A stretch of DNA of 64,000 nucleotides from Smittium mucronatum. Its lineage: Eukaryota; Kickxellomycota; Harpellomycetes; Harpellales; Legeriomycetaceae. The notes under the pieces were generated by a model. The model did not search any database and was not told the DNA's origin. It saw nothing but the letters and a program-made list of their open reading frames with translations. Positions within the stretch are counted from its first letter, which is position 1, and each line of letters begins with the position of its first letter. Of this stretch, positions 34,155 through 47,187 are shown in pieces. Position numbers and translations under genes: made by a program. The DNA lies in NCBI GenBank assembly GCA_001953115.1, contig LSSL01007374.1, forward strand, positions 1-64,000, written 5' to 3'.

Positions 34155-37100
34155 ATGTCATTTAAAATTCAGGACATTAAATATATAAAAATCAATCATA
34201 TGCTCAAAAAATCTAAACTAGATGTAATGCTAATTCAAAAAGTATTATCAAATAAAAAATCTTACCTATGTAAAATACCACTATACAATACAATCGAATC
34301 TAAAGCCGAGCTGACTAGAGGCAGTAATGAACTTTTGATAGGGGTCAAAAACCAATCAGGGTTGGTTTTAAGTGAATATATAAGCCGCACTATTTAGATT
34401 GCTGGTATTTTACAAGGAAAAAATAAGATAAAGAATTTTAGAACCCTAGCTGTTAACTGTCGTATAACATCCCGGGAAATAAGGAAAAAAAGAACTGTTA
34501 ATGAAATAAATTATTTTTTTAAGAAAAAAATAAACACAAAGGATGCTATTATTTTTTTCAGGCGGCTTCAATATGGATTCCATCAAAAGTGGCCAGTTTT
34601 TGAAAAAAAAAAACTGGTATAAATTTTGAACATCCCGCGTATCCGATTAAATGAGCTCTGGATATAATAAGAATGTTATAGGTAGAATGGTTGAACATAT
34701 ATTTTATCATGTAATCGGTTCAAGAATAAACAAGCGCACTGCTAAAAAGCAAATTGATACGTCTGACCATTTCCCCACCACCACAGAGTGAGATATAAAC
34801 TATATATCAATGTAAATGATTAAAAAAAAATTAGAGAAAAAAAAATCTAATCTGCCAAGGACCGATTAATATCAAGAAACCGATTAGAGATATTTAACAC
34901 CGATAAAATCGACATTAATCAAAGTTCTAAATAATTAGTCTATGTAATATGAGATGAATCGGATATCTAGATGCTGTAAAAAACCCCACCGATCAAAAAA
35001 AAAGGGAAACCTGAATGGGTATCTAACTTCAAATTATCCATGAAAAATGTGGAATGTCATCAAATAATCAACAGGAAAAATTAAAATAGTACTTCATCCG
35101 AACTTGTATTTGATATTAACCAAAAATTAGTAACATATAGCGAGTCAAAACTAAAAATTCGTAAAAATTAATTTAAAAATCTTGCGTTAGATACTTAGAT
35201 AACAGTATATCCTTTGAAATTTTGGAGGGTATACTAAGTTATGATTCTGAAACCTTCCCAGAATGCGAAGAGCCAATAAAATGGGTCGAAAAAATAACTG
35301 CACTAAGATATATACCAAATAAAAAAGCTCCGGGGATAGATAGAATCTCGATTGAGATATCGAAACTGGTCAGTGACGAAAGTTCACCTAATTGAAAAAT
35401 GGATAGACTTATTTTTTAAATTCTTAAAACAATATGGGACACCGGAAAAATTCCTGAAATAATTTCAACGAGTATTTCGGTGCCCGTACCCCTCCAAAAA
35501 AACTAAATCACTTGAACAAATACAGCGGTATATCGCGTATACCCACGTTAATAAAAATTATTTCCAAAGTTTTAGCCAATAAAATTTCTGCAATTAGTCA
35601 AAAATAAATAATAAAATCTAAAAAGCAAGGTGGTTTCAGGAAACATGATGAATGTGACTTTCAAGCTACTATTCTTTATGAAATCGTAAAAAGAAAGAGG
35701 CTGAAGGGAATGGAAATATGGATAGGCTTTATTGAATCTTGAAAATCCTATGAGCTTGTCCCTCATATGCCACTGTTATATAAATTTAGGGGCATGTGGA
35801 TAAGTGGGAAAATTTCAAATTTTATTAAAGAGCTACATGAATCACCAAAAATATTAATAAGGATAGGAAATAAAACAAACAGTAAATTCTAATAATAATG
35901 TGGAGAATGGCAAGGATACCCGGGATTACCAGTATTATTCGATTTTTTTATTTAAGATTTTTTTTAATGGTACGGAGGGGGTATATTTACCTTCTCTAGG
36001 AAAGTAAACACCAGGTCTACTATTCACAGATGATGCTTTAGTAATAGCAAATACACCGGAGACACTTCAAAATCCATTAAACCCCCTTTCTAATTGTGCA
36101 GATACATGGGAAATGAAAATAAACACCTCGAAGAGCGGAATTCTCAGAATCTTCTCAAAAATAAATTACCTATTCAAGGCCCAGGGTCAAAATTTAGAAA
36201 AATTTCAAAAATATGATTATCTTGGATAAATATTTAATGGTGATTGGTCAAAATCAACCAACGTTAAAAAAATTAAAAAAAAGTGAAAAATGCCATTTTT
36301 GGTGGATATAGATTTCTATTTAGGACCGATCTGCCAACATAAATTAAGTTAAAGTTTATAGACTCTATTTTGATTTTCATTGGATGGTAAGGCGGCGAAT
36401 TATTCGGTATGGTTGAGTATCGAGCCAGATCGATAAAAAGTGAAATTGATAAAGCAATAAGGCTAATTTCTAAATTAGAAAAATAAAATTCATTGGAAAG
36501 ACTTAGAAATGAGCTGGGCATAAAATCCGTGTTTTTAAAAACCAGCTTCGCTCTAGAGTAACAATACACAAATGGAAAAAAATTCTAAAACATTAATTTC
36601 CGACTTGATTAAAAATTCCCATCTATCTCGGATGAGTACATTGGTGACGGCAACATCAGAATTTATGAAAAAATATTGTAAAAATGGCGAAATTTTTCAA
36701 ACTTAAAAATCATTGGTTGATCGAAAAATTTAAATGACCGATCCACAATTTACAAATGGGCTCTAGATCGAGAAATAAAAAATTCTGTAAGTTGGATAAT
36801 ACTTCAGGACCTGTTTCCAAATTGCCTAACAAATATTTCAAGAAATCAGAAAAATCCGAATTTGTCAGTTTTGGCTGTTCAACTACTAGCCAATGCAAAA
36901 ATAATCGACGGAAAATTAATTTTTTTCTGCAATTTTTGAAAAAAAAACACGCCAGATACAATCTAGCACTTATATTTAGTGTACGAAGAATCGAAAAACG
37001 TACGTAGTAATTCAATTGAGCAATTTTTCGCACAAAATGTAAATTTTCATGAAAGTATTTGCACTTCTTGTCTCAATTAAGCTCAGATAGAGCAGATAGG

Positions 37101-37500
37101 GAAAAATCTTTTTGAAGGGGGGGGGGGGTTAATAAATCTTTCTTTCAGCTCCCGCAAATGACTCAAGCCAAATAATTGAACTGGGAACAGCGAACTATTT
37201 GGATGGAGTTCGTGTTGAATTTTTTTTATCGCTGAAAGGTATGAATATACCACTAGCCCCACTGAAAAAATTTCTAGTTGGTACTAAGAATTATGAAGGC
37301 TGAGTGGAGTTGGGCAGTCTTTTTTTTTTAGTTTATTTTTTTATTTTTATTTGATTTTGAAGTGAATTATGCGTAAAAGGTGCTTTAAAAAATTGGTGCG
37401 TAAATACCAGGAATAGTTTACTAAATAAAAATAATAAATTCAATCCGATTTCTATGCGGTAAAAAATGCATCTCAAATAGAGTAGCTTTGATTTTTAAAT
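34155..37500 (+). pseudogene. Degenerate LINE ORF2 (endonuclease, RT, zinc finger), copy B
   Basis: Frame-broken remains of a non-LTR retrotransposon, in the expected order. The apurinic-type endonuclease starts at 34155 (LKKSKLDVMLIQKV, later DAIIFF and SDHFP near 34760). RT fragments follow: LRYIPNKKAPGIDRISIEI (about 35302-35358), CGEWQGYPGLPVLF (about 35901-35942) and LFTDDALVIA with WEMKINTSKSGI (about 36020-36142), which corresponds to the FADD catalytic box. Then comes a decayed copy of the C-terminal zinc region (36750-37080) and the shared 3' end with a G-run (37119-37130). Many frameshifts and stops make it dead. The motif style (I/R1/Tad-like) differs from the LINE at the right edge. 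Confidence 0.8.
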
Positions 37501-40500
37501 TTATGCAGTACTTTTTAATAACTTCAAAAAAAAATTACCGTATAAAATAAAAATGAAAATGGATGGGGTAAAATTAAAGAATAATAACTAAATTTAAACG
37601 TTTTCATCATCGAATTCCGAGAAAATAATGCTGTTTTTAAAAAAATTGCAATTAGTTAAAAATATAATAAAGTAGAAGGTATAAAATAGTAAATTTAATT
37701 AGTGGAAAAAAAAGATCAATTTGGGAGAAATTTTTTTTTTAGCATCATTAGTTGAAGATATTAGATAATTTTTTTATTTTTACCCCCCCCCCCTATAACT
37801 AATTTCGAAACTATTGGCTTACTAAATCGGAATTGGTTTAAGGAAAAAGTAAATTTACAAACTCTAAACAGCAAATAAACAAAGTGAATTTTTATTTTTC
37901 TCGTTTTTATTAATTTTTTATTTTTTTTGACTATATATTATAATTTTTCTCAAAAGTTTAAATAAAAAGTGTATCATTTTGATTGAGATATTAATTAATA
38001 ATAAATTAACATCAATTGTTTATCTTAAATCCTCTTTCTGCCCATAGAGACGATTTTAAACTATAACACAATAAATCCAGCTGTATTAAGTTTTTTTTTT
38101 TTCGAAAAAGATATTTATTGATTTTGCTGCAAGCTTGATTTTTTATCCTATTTAATCAAATAGATTCGTGAATTATGAAATTTTATCTTTAATACCTTTA
38201 AATGAAGTTTCAGATTTAGTTTTGATTTACCTAAGAATATTATTAGTTTTTTTACAAGATGTCAAGCGCTTTTTATGTTTTCATAGGATCCATCTGTATT
38301 TTTCATTTATTCAGCTATAATATATTGCAATTAATTGATAATAATTTTTTTGATAATGTAACGATGTCTAAAATTTCACCACGTATTTACATATTGAATT
38401 TTATTTTTTAAAATTACACACCATATTTTATATGTAAATCTAGATGTATACATATTTTTTAAGTAAATTTGGGAGGTTATTTCAAATGCATAAATTTTTA
38501 GAAAATGGTAAATTTCAGTAAAAAATAAGACGATACGTGGTACCAGAGTTGGGCTTAAATTTTCCAAAACAAAATTTAATTTTTTTGTGAATTATTAGAA
38601 TATTTTAAATTTTTATTTTATTTTATTTTCAATTAATTGTACTTTTTTTAAAAATATACTGAATTTTCCGAATTTAGTAGTGAAAAGGTGTATATATGTT
38701 TGGCAAAAGGTGAAATTTATTACAGCAAAAAAAAAAAACAAACTACTATGCCGGCTTAACTTATAGATTAAAAAAATTTGAAAAGCAAAATTATCCCATC
38801 AACAAATTTCGAAAGGAAAAAGAAAAAGAAAAAGAAAGGGATAAATATTTCAAAGTTTTTGCGTTTGTGCGAAAACTTGCAAATATTAAAATTTTAAACC
38901 TACAAAAAATCCTAGATAAAAAAATAAAAATTTAAAAATGTCTACATTTACTTACAAGATGAATCTAAATATATTAATAAAGACTAGATCCCATGATTTT
39001 TTCCATTAATTAAAAATAGCATGAAGAGCCGACATTGACTCTTTAAATTTTTTTTGTGAAGAATACATAATAATTAAATGAAAAGCTAATTACTGAATTT
39101 TTACCCCATAAATAGCTTGGTTATAATTCTCAATTCTAAGCAAATTATCTTTACAGGATTTATATGGTAGGAGATATGAATTGGTTTTTGGTGGCTCATT
39201 ATAACATAATTTTTTACATTTATAAATGCTTTTAAAATCGCCTCATTTCACCTTTAAAGAAAAAATTCTTCATTATTAGATACATTAATTTTAATTTTGA
39301 GGTATATTTTTATATGATTGGGGGGTTATATATTTTTATAGCCGAGAAAAAATTTATTACTTTTTGGGGAGCAATTACAATAAATTTTGCCTTAGGATGA
39401 TTGTATTTTTTTATTAAGTAGTAATCTATATAAAATAAAAATAATATAACCTAAATTATAAAAAAAAAATCGAGAAAAAATATAAAACTATATATAAGAT
39501 TTAATTATCATAATAAATATTTTTTTAAGAGTTATATTTGCCATCACTTCAGATCTTTGAATAACGCCTCAAAGAGTATAAAGTTGGTGAGGGGAAAGGT
39601 TTTTTGTATGAAATATCTTAATTGGTCATATTACTTTCAATAATTGAATCTGGACCGCAAAAATTCTTCTCTTAAGAGATATTTTGATTTTTTTTTTTAA
39701 AAATTTAGATAGCCATTATTTTCACCTAAAAATTACTGTGTGATTCAAATTTATTCGTCCTATTATTTAAAAAAAAAATCTATTCAATATTATTCTTCCA
39801 TAAAAACCTGTTTTATAAATATAATCGGAAAATTTTAAAAGAGGAAAATCAAAATTATTATAAATTTATAAAATATTTTCATATTTATAACTATACAAAC
39901 CTTCAATTATTTAAAAAGATCAAAATTTATCCAGCCTACAGAATATGCCTAACTATAGTCAAAATTAATGATTACAGATATTTACTTTTTTAAAAATTAG
40001 CAGTTATATTAATTTCTTTGTAGTTTTTTTCTTTCGTTTCATAAAAGCCTTTTATATATGTATTGATTATTTCAAAGGATGCTCTAACCTACTATATTGG
40101 GTATTACGTATGAAGCTGGCTGATTTAAGTGGAATAATCATTAGAGATTTCTTATAAATAAAATTCTGATGTTTATTCAAATCACATTAATTATTCCCAA
40201 AAATATGGAAAAAAAGTTATTAACCATGTAAATAGATACCCCCGATCATGGAATATTATTACCCAAAAACTAAAAAGAATATTTCTATTTATCAAATAAT
40301 TTTTCTAAAAATGTGAAATTATTGACCTTCGAAAATCTGTATAAATGTAAAAAATTATCTTGAAACGTGGCTACAAAATCTTAAATTAATTATTCTTAAT
40401 CATGAAAACCACTTGAATTACCAAAATATTTTAATTCCGAAAATTTAGACTCTAAAATAAAATAATTTGTTAGTACTTTTCTAAATAAAAACCAGTTTTT

Positions 40501-42474
40501 TTTTATAAACTAAAAAAAAACAAAAGTAAAGTTTGGAAGCGTTGAAAACGAAAATTTAAACTCGAATATCCATATTTTAAACATAAAAAAGACAGTTATA
40601 GAAAAACAAAAACAAAAACAAAAACAAAAATACATTGAATAATTTATTTTATCCACAAAATATATATTTAATAATAATATTAAAAAAATATATGCCTTAC
40701 TTAATAACTAATCCCAGTATACCAAGCTTTAAGAAAAAAATCCTTACATGGGTTTTTAGAACGTAAATATTAAGCAAAAAAAATAAGGGTAAAAAAAAAT
40801 AGGTATTAATTCAGGATTTAAATAAACAGTTAATCAAGACTGGTAAATCAAGTATAAGATGTTTGTAATACTTTACTTAGTATTAATCAAGCTATTTTTT
40901 ACCTCAAAAGCTAAAAATAAAGCGAATTAGTTTTTATTATCCCTTTTATGCCTCTAATTTTAGCCTCACAACCTTTCAGTGATAGTTTTATAATAAAAAA
41001 TTTAAAGAATCCGTATTCTTGTCACTTAACTCTCTTTAGTAAATTTCCTAACACAAGTACGATAAAAAAATCAAGAATGTATCAATGAAATATCTCTTTG
41101 AATTTGGGTAATATAGTAAATTTATAAAGTATGGATTATTGATAAAGATGATAAATTTGTAATTATTTTACTAATTTTTTCAAAAAAATAGTTATAGAAT
41201 AGGTTCAAAAATCGGCACCATCTCAAAATTATCCCCATTTCTAGAATATAGCTTAAAGAGATATTTTAAAACCAAAAAATATTATCTTATCTTATTTCTC
41301 ATAAAAATTAATATTTTCAGAAATTTACCCATAAATATATATTTTGTAGTGCTGACTTGCTTTATGCATGCCTTACTTCTTTCCGGTTGAATATGATTCT
41401 TAGATGAATATTTTCCTATATACGCTCTTATTGGGCCTTTCCTGTATTTATGTTTGCTAAGTTTCGCTTTAAATTTTTATCTGGGCTTTATGTTTTTTAT
41501 ATTTATATTTTTTATATTTTTTTTAACATGAGAATTTTAGAATTATTATTTTCTTATTAGTTTAGTTTAGTTAAAACTAGTTTTTTTCTAATTATATTTC
41601 AAATTTTGGGATTTTAAACTAAATTTTTGTGTACCAGGAAGTAAAAGAATCTCATAAATTTTGCAAATTGAATTCTTTCGCAAAACACTCGTTTTTTTGG
41701 TAAAAATTATCCCTTTAAATCGATAAAATTGATACAGAATTGCTTCAAAAACCAGGTTGGTCATGAGAAAATCTGTTAATTGATTCGTTTTGATATTATT
41801 CAAATCCACAAATCTATAGGCGTTTCTCTCCCTATCTATTCCACGAAAAAATTATAAGATAATAAAAAGATTAAATGCTCTTTGTAATCAATAAGATTAT
41901 ATAAGGGATTTTTTCTTGTTATTAAAGCTAAAACTTTAGCGGTTGTTATTTCTCAATTTTCAAAATATATATACACGGATGATATAGTATCAATTTATAT
42001 CAAGAATTAAGATACAAAGATAATATAAATATAATTAGTATCTTAAACCAATAGAAGGATGATAAACTCGGAGTTAGAAGAGATGAAATAAATATCATAT
42101 CCGATATTAGAGATAAAACAATCCACAATAGTTAATAATTGAAGCTTTCACTTTTTTACTGTTTTAATTATTATTTTTTGACAAATAACTATTGATACAT
42201 GACACACCTCGCCTTTAATCTACACAGATGAAAAATAGAATATTTTTTATTTATAATTTATAAATGATTGATTCTTCTACAAACTTAGTTTTGTTTTGAT
42301 AGTGGTGAAAAATCAATTTATCATAATAAATATAATTATTGACTAAAATAGAGAAATTATCATGATAAGGTACGTTTAACGAAGTAAAAGATCAAAATAG
42401 ATATTTTTTTGAGTTACATCAAATAAGTGAGTGATAAAATTATATTTTTGACTAATTAAAAAAATGAACACAGA
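37501..42474. other. AT-rich DNA without recognised genes
   Basis: About 5 kb with short random frames only (for example 38376-38567 and 41588-41809 on the minus strand, neither with family resemblance). Low-complexity tracts include poly-C at about 37784-37794, GAAAAA repeats near 38814-38840 and an AAAAAC repeat at about 40603-40630. I see no transposon ends here. Confidence 0.5.
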
Positions 42475-43573
42475 TTAATAAATAGGTAATTTGCAAAAAT
42501 AGTCAAATTTTCGAAATAATGTCTAAAATATTCAAAATAATTATCTTTTCTTGATTTAAGTGAATAAAAAAAAGGTTTTATATTAATTAAAAAGTAACGA
42601 ATATTTTGCACAAACAACTGTTAAAATATTCCTTTGTTTATTTTAATAGGATAATGGCTAATAAATCTGACCCAGATTAAATTTATGAGATGTATATTCG
42701 ATTATTTAAGCTTTGGATGCATATTTAACCCTAAAATAAACACTTTCAAAGGGTAAATGACAAAATGAACAAAGTGATTTTTTTAAAAAAAAATTAAGCA
42801 CAAACCTAGTCCTAATAAAAAAAATAAAAATTAGAGGTTAGAAATGAAATAAATAAAAGATCTAATAAAGCTTATCATTGTATACAAGAACTATCTTAGG
42901 GTTTGTACTGATTACTATTTCTATTCTGACCACGATCCCGATCCCGAACATTAATTCAATTCCAGTTCCAATTAGCGATTTGTGATTTGTGATTTGTGAT
43001 TTTTTAGTAAGCGGTTTTAAGGTAAGCACAATTCAAATTCGTGTAAATAAAAGCTATAGTTCTTTGAATTTCTGGAAGACGATTAATATTTATTTATTTT
43101 ATGAGCTATTATAGAAGTAAACCTATTTCTGAGTCCTAAAAAAAAGACCGAAACCAATAATTTAGACCAGATGATTAAATCCTAGACCTATAAATAAAGG
43201 ATATATTATTTAGAGATCGATATTAGTCAGATTTAATCCGAAACCTCTTAAAGATTATATATATCAGATAATATACTTAAAGTATTCGATCTTTTTTTAT
43301 AAATATGAATTGTAATTTTTTTTTTTTTCAAAATAAAAAAACGCTTTAGCCGAAAGAATCAAATTAATAGCATTATGGATACATATGATAGTTTTATTAG
43401 TTCAAAATATCTGTGCCAAAGAGATATAGATCAGACAGATTTTATTTTAAAAACTAGTGAAAAAAAATTGCTGGATTTTATCTCATTGACCAGGGCATCT
43501 ATATGAATATGTAGTATGAAATAATATATAGTACAAAAAAAATTACTTATTTTTCGGTTTATATTCCCCGAGC

Positions 43574-45076
43574 GTGAGTACAGTTTCAGCTTTTATCTCA
43601 ATATTAGTACTTTTTTTCATTTATTTAAAAAATAAAAGCATATTTGTTATAGAATTGGTCCAAAGTAAAAGAAAAAAAGGTGAAAAAAATAACGATTTCG
43701 ATGCTATAAACTTTTTCGGTGTCAAACCAGCTGATTTAAAAAAATTTGCTTTAAAAAAATATCGATCTGAAATTCTGTATACTATGGTATATCGTAGTTT
43801 ATATTCGATAAAAAATATTAAAGCTTCCGAACATGCTAAGAAAATTGGAAAAATAAAATTTTTAAATCCCGGTAAAGATTTTTATTTTAAAACGATTAAT
43901 GAAAGGCTCCATAGCTGCGGAATTTCCCTTTATCCCTGCGTAGTATACGCAAAAAATATAATACCTATAATATAATTAGATGCCTGTCATTTTCTTTCGG
44001 GATATCTTTGATTATTATTGATCGCTTCATCAATGTCTGGATCTGGAAATATTCTCCCAATATCATTTGGAATATAATTTTCAAGAGTACTCATATTCGC
44101 AGTCGGATTTTATTGTAAATTTTATAAAAAAATAACGGATTTTTATCTAAAAATAGTGGATTGGTCATAATGAGTGACGGTTTAAATGGAATAGAAAATG
44201 ATTACTCAAAATAGTTTGCACTTGTTAAAAATTCTAGGTTTATGGTTTATTTAAATCGAAATATTTTCCGCAAATTTGTGAAGAATCTAAACAAAGAAAT
44301 TTGGTCAGCTTCCAAGGAGCTCGATATAAACTTATTCAAATTTAAAAAGTAAAATCTGATATCTACAGATAAAGTTATATATAATTATCTGGAAAAAGTA
44401 GGATTCAATAAATGGGGCTCATCTCATTTTCCAACTCCAAGATACAGAGTTCTATTCTCAAATATTTCTGAATCTATTAACAGCTGGATTTACAAGGAAA
44501 GAGTGATTACTTACTTGGATCTAATAAAAGTTTGGTTTTGAAAATTTTCGAAGAAATTTATAATAAAATCAAATTTTTCTAGGCTGAGGATTTTAACGTT
44601 TCTCAAAAATCATGGAAAATTCTGCAAAAAAATATAATAGTTGGTAGTAACAAAATATTAAGATATTTTGGTGAATATATGTTTAGCATGGAAAGTAAAA
44701 GAGAGGGAACTAGAATAGTAAATATTTCACGAAATAACTATTTGTGCGGTTATGTAGAGGAGTACAAAATACCTTATACAAATTTAAGTATATTAATTAC
44801 TTATCTGAAAAAATGTCATGAGGAATATATTAGAAAATATATTAAAAAGGACGCACTATTATTAGCTTAAGGTACTGATCTTAATCAACTAGATAATAGT
44901 GAAATTTTGGGTGACAATACTTATCGCCATCTTTAATGAAAAGACTGCTGGTAAGACCAGAAAAGGGGAATATTTGAGTTTTGGAGAGGCTAAAAAAAAA
45001 ACCTAGCGTTAAATGCGGAAAATGTGGAAAATATGGTCATAATAAAATAACATGCAAGAATAGCATCTTAATTTAA
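43574..45076 (+). pseudogene. Broken MULE transposase
   Basis: Disrupted remains of a MuDR/MULE transposase. The first open piece (43574-43975, 133 codons) resembles the N-terminal region before the DDE domain (AHKASEHAKKIGK-like region, then FLNPGKDFYFKTINERLHSCGISLYPCV). A later piece (44219-44540) has the conserved run after the catalytic core, WGSSHFPTPRYRV followed by FSNISESINSWIYKERVITY. The next (44679-44870) is a decayed SWIM-type region (NNYLCGYVEEYKIPY). The end (about 45008-45076) is a CCHC zinc knuckle, CGKCGKYGHNKITC, with spacing C-X2-C-X4-H-X4-C. Stops and frameshifts separate these pieces, and most of the DDE core is missing, so the element cannot mobilise itself. Confidence 0.8.
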
Positions 45077-45784
45077 CTACTTTTTATTTTATGACCAATT
45101 TTATTTATATCCATTTTTAAATATATAATATGAACCTTTGAATTCAGGTATTGCATTTAAGACGATTTTTTCGCGTTTTTATTTATATTGAAAAATTTTA
45201 TATAAAATCCATATCTTTTTATATCTCTAATTTTTTGATGAATTAATTATTGAAAGCTTAGTTTTTTCTTAAATAAAATACCCATTCAATTACGTAAACT
45301 TTGAAATCTTTAAAAACATATCACATCATAATAATTCCTATATATGCCCTTTATTTAAGCTCAATTTTAGAAGATATTACTAATTGATAAAATGGATTAA
45401 TTAAAAGTTTAATGAGAAAAGATTTGAGTTGATTCATAATTTTCATTTTTTTTTATAGATTAGGGATCGTAAAAAAATATATTTAACAATGCAGGTATTA
45501 TAGATAACTCAATGTATATATATATGTGGAAGCTTTATTGAACATAAAGGGAAAAAAATTAAAGAAAATATATGAGCGAATAGGATAGCTTTGGATATTT
45601 TATGGGAATCTGTTCCCGGAAAAAAAAAACTGAAAAAGAAAAAAAAAGAATGAGAAAAAAAAATGAGGTAAATCTTTTACAAAGAAGTTTTAGAAAGAGG
45701 ATAATCTTTCATGAATTTTTAATGTGAAAACACAAAGGAAGATACGCCATTGGGATGAACTTTAACAAACAAAGACCTCACTTG

Positions 45785-46289
45785 TATATAAAAAGCTGCT
45801 CTTGGTTCGGCAAAAAGAAGGACACCGAGAAATTTTATTAAAAAAAAAATAAGTTCTGAGAGTCAAACAATTTACAAAAACAATACTTTTTTTTAGTTAA
45901 AAAATATTCGTTAAAGAAATACCTAACTAAATTCAATAAAAATTTCGCATCTAATTGTCGATTATCTTTTTTTTACTTCTATTAATACAATACAATCACT
46001 AGTTTACCTTTTTTTTTAAACTAGCAAAAAGAAAATAGAATTTACAAAATTATATAAACAAAAAAAAACAAAAGAAATAACAAAAGAAAAAAAAATTGAA
46101 ATAAACCATATAAGTTCATTAGAAGAAGAAAACTCCAGTTCAGTATATAAGATGGTTCAGGAAATTCAGGATACAAAAACTGCTAAAACTGAGAACGAGC
46201 CTCACCAGCCCGCTGAAAGTATAGTCCTAAGAAGGAAAGAGACATCTGAAAAGCAGACCACTCCAGGTATATATCATATGTATCCATAA
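45785..46289 (+). pseudogene. Possible captured host promoter and first exon inside the MULE
   Basis: A TATATAAAA motif (45785-45793) is followed by an A-rich leader and an ATG at 46152. The coding stretch from 46152 has 38 codons of GC-richer, hydrophilic sequence (MVQEIQDTKTAKTENE..., ending KETSEKQTTP). The frame is open without stops back to about 46090. At 46266 it meets CCAG|GTATAT, a good 5' splice site, and only 6 bases later the right inverted repeat begins. Read through, the frame stops at 46287-46289. This is what a Pack-MULE capture of a gene's first exon would look like. The protein is not recognised. Confidence 0.45.
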
Positions 46290-47187
46290 TGCTATTAATT
46301 TGATTCTTTCGGCTAAAGCGTTTTTTTATTTTGAAAAAAAAAATAATTACAATTCATATTTATAAAAAAAGATCGAATACTTTAAGTATATTATCTGATA
46401 TATATAATCTTTAAGAGGTTTCGGATTAAATCTGACTAATATCGATCTCTAAATAATATATCCTTTATTTATAGGTCTAGGATTTAATCATCTGGTCTAA
46501 ATTATTGGTTTCGGTCTTTTTTTTAGGACTCAGAAATAGGTTTACTTCTATAATAGCTCATAAAATAAATAAATATTAATCGTCTTCCAGAAATTCAAAG
46601 AACTATAGCTTTTATTTACACGAATTTGAATTGTGCTTACCTTAAAACCGCTTACTAAAAAATCACAAATCACAAATCACAAATCGCTAATTGGAACTGG
46701 AATTGAATTAATGTTCGGGATCGGGATCGTGGTCAGAATAGAAATAGTAATCAGTACAAACCCTAAGATAGTTCTTGTATACAATGATAAGCTTTATTAG
46801 ATCTTTTATTTATTTCATTTCTAACCTCTAATTTTTATTTTTTTTATTAGGACTAGGTTTGTGCTTAATTTTTTTTTAAAAAAATCACTTTGTTCATTTT
46901 GTCATTTACCCTTTGAAAGTGTTTATTTTAGGGTTAAATATGCATCCAAAGCTTAAATAATCGAATATACATCTCATAAATTTAACCTGGGTCAGATTTA
47001 TTAGCCATTATCCTATTAAAATAAACAAAGGAATATTTTAACAGTTGTTTGTGCAAAAGATTCGTTACTTTTTAATTAATATAAAACCTTTTTTTTATTC
47101 ACTTAAATCAAGAAACGATAATTATTTTGAATATTTTAGACATTATTTCGAAAATTTGACTATTTTTTCAAATACCTCTTAATAAAT

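Larger units (their letters stand above)
42484..47178 (+). mobile_element. Mutator-like element (MULE) with 907-bp inverted repeats
   Basis: A 4695-bp element. Its terminal inverted repeats at 42484-43390 and 46272-47178 are each 907 bases and nearly identical, with only scattered differences except in the outermost ~30 bases. The ends read (G)AGGTAATTTGCAAAAATAGTCAAATTTTCG. A 9-bp direct repeat, TTAATAAAT, flanks it (42475-42483 and 47179-47187); 9-bp duplications are characteristic of Mutator elements. The interior contains a broken MULE transposase gene (about 43574-45076) and a promoter-plus-exon-like piece of apparent host origin (about 45780-46266). The near-identical arms suggest a young insertion or recent conversion, despite the decayed transposase. 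Confidence 0.9.

Noticed and set aside
37780..37800. Poly-C tract as a possible 3' end of the G-run LINE on the other strand
   Set aside because: The flanking sequence does not match the LINE 3' region in reverse complement, so the run is just a homopolymer; the same holds for 141-152 and about 50012-50018.
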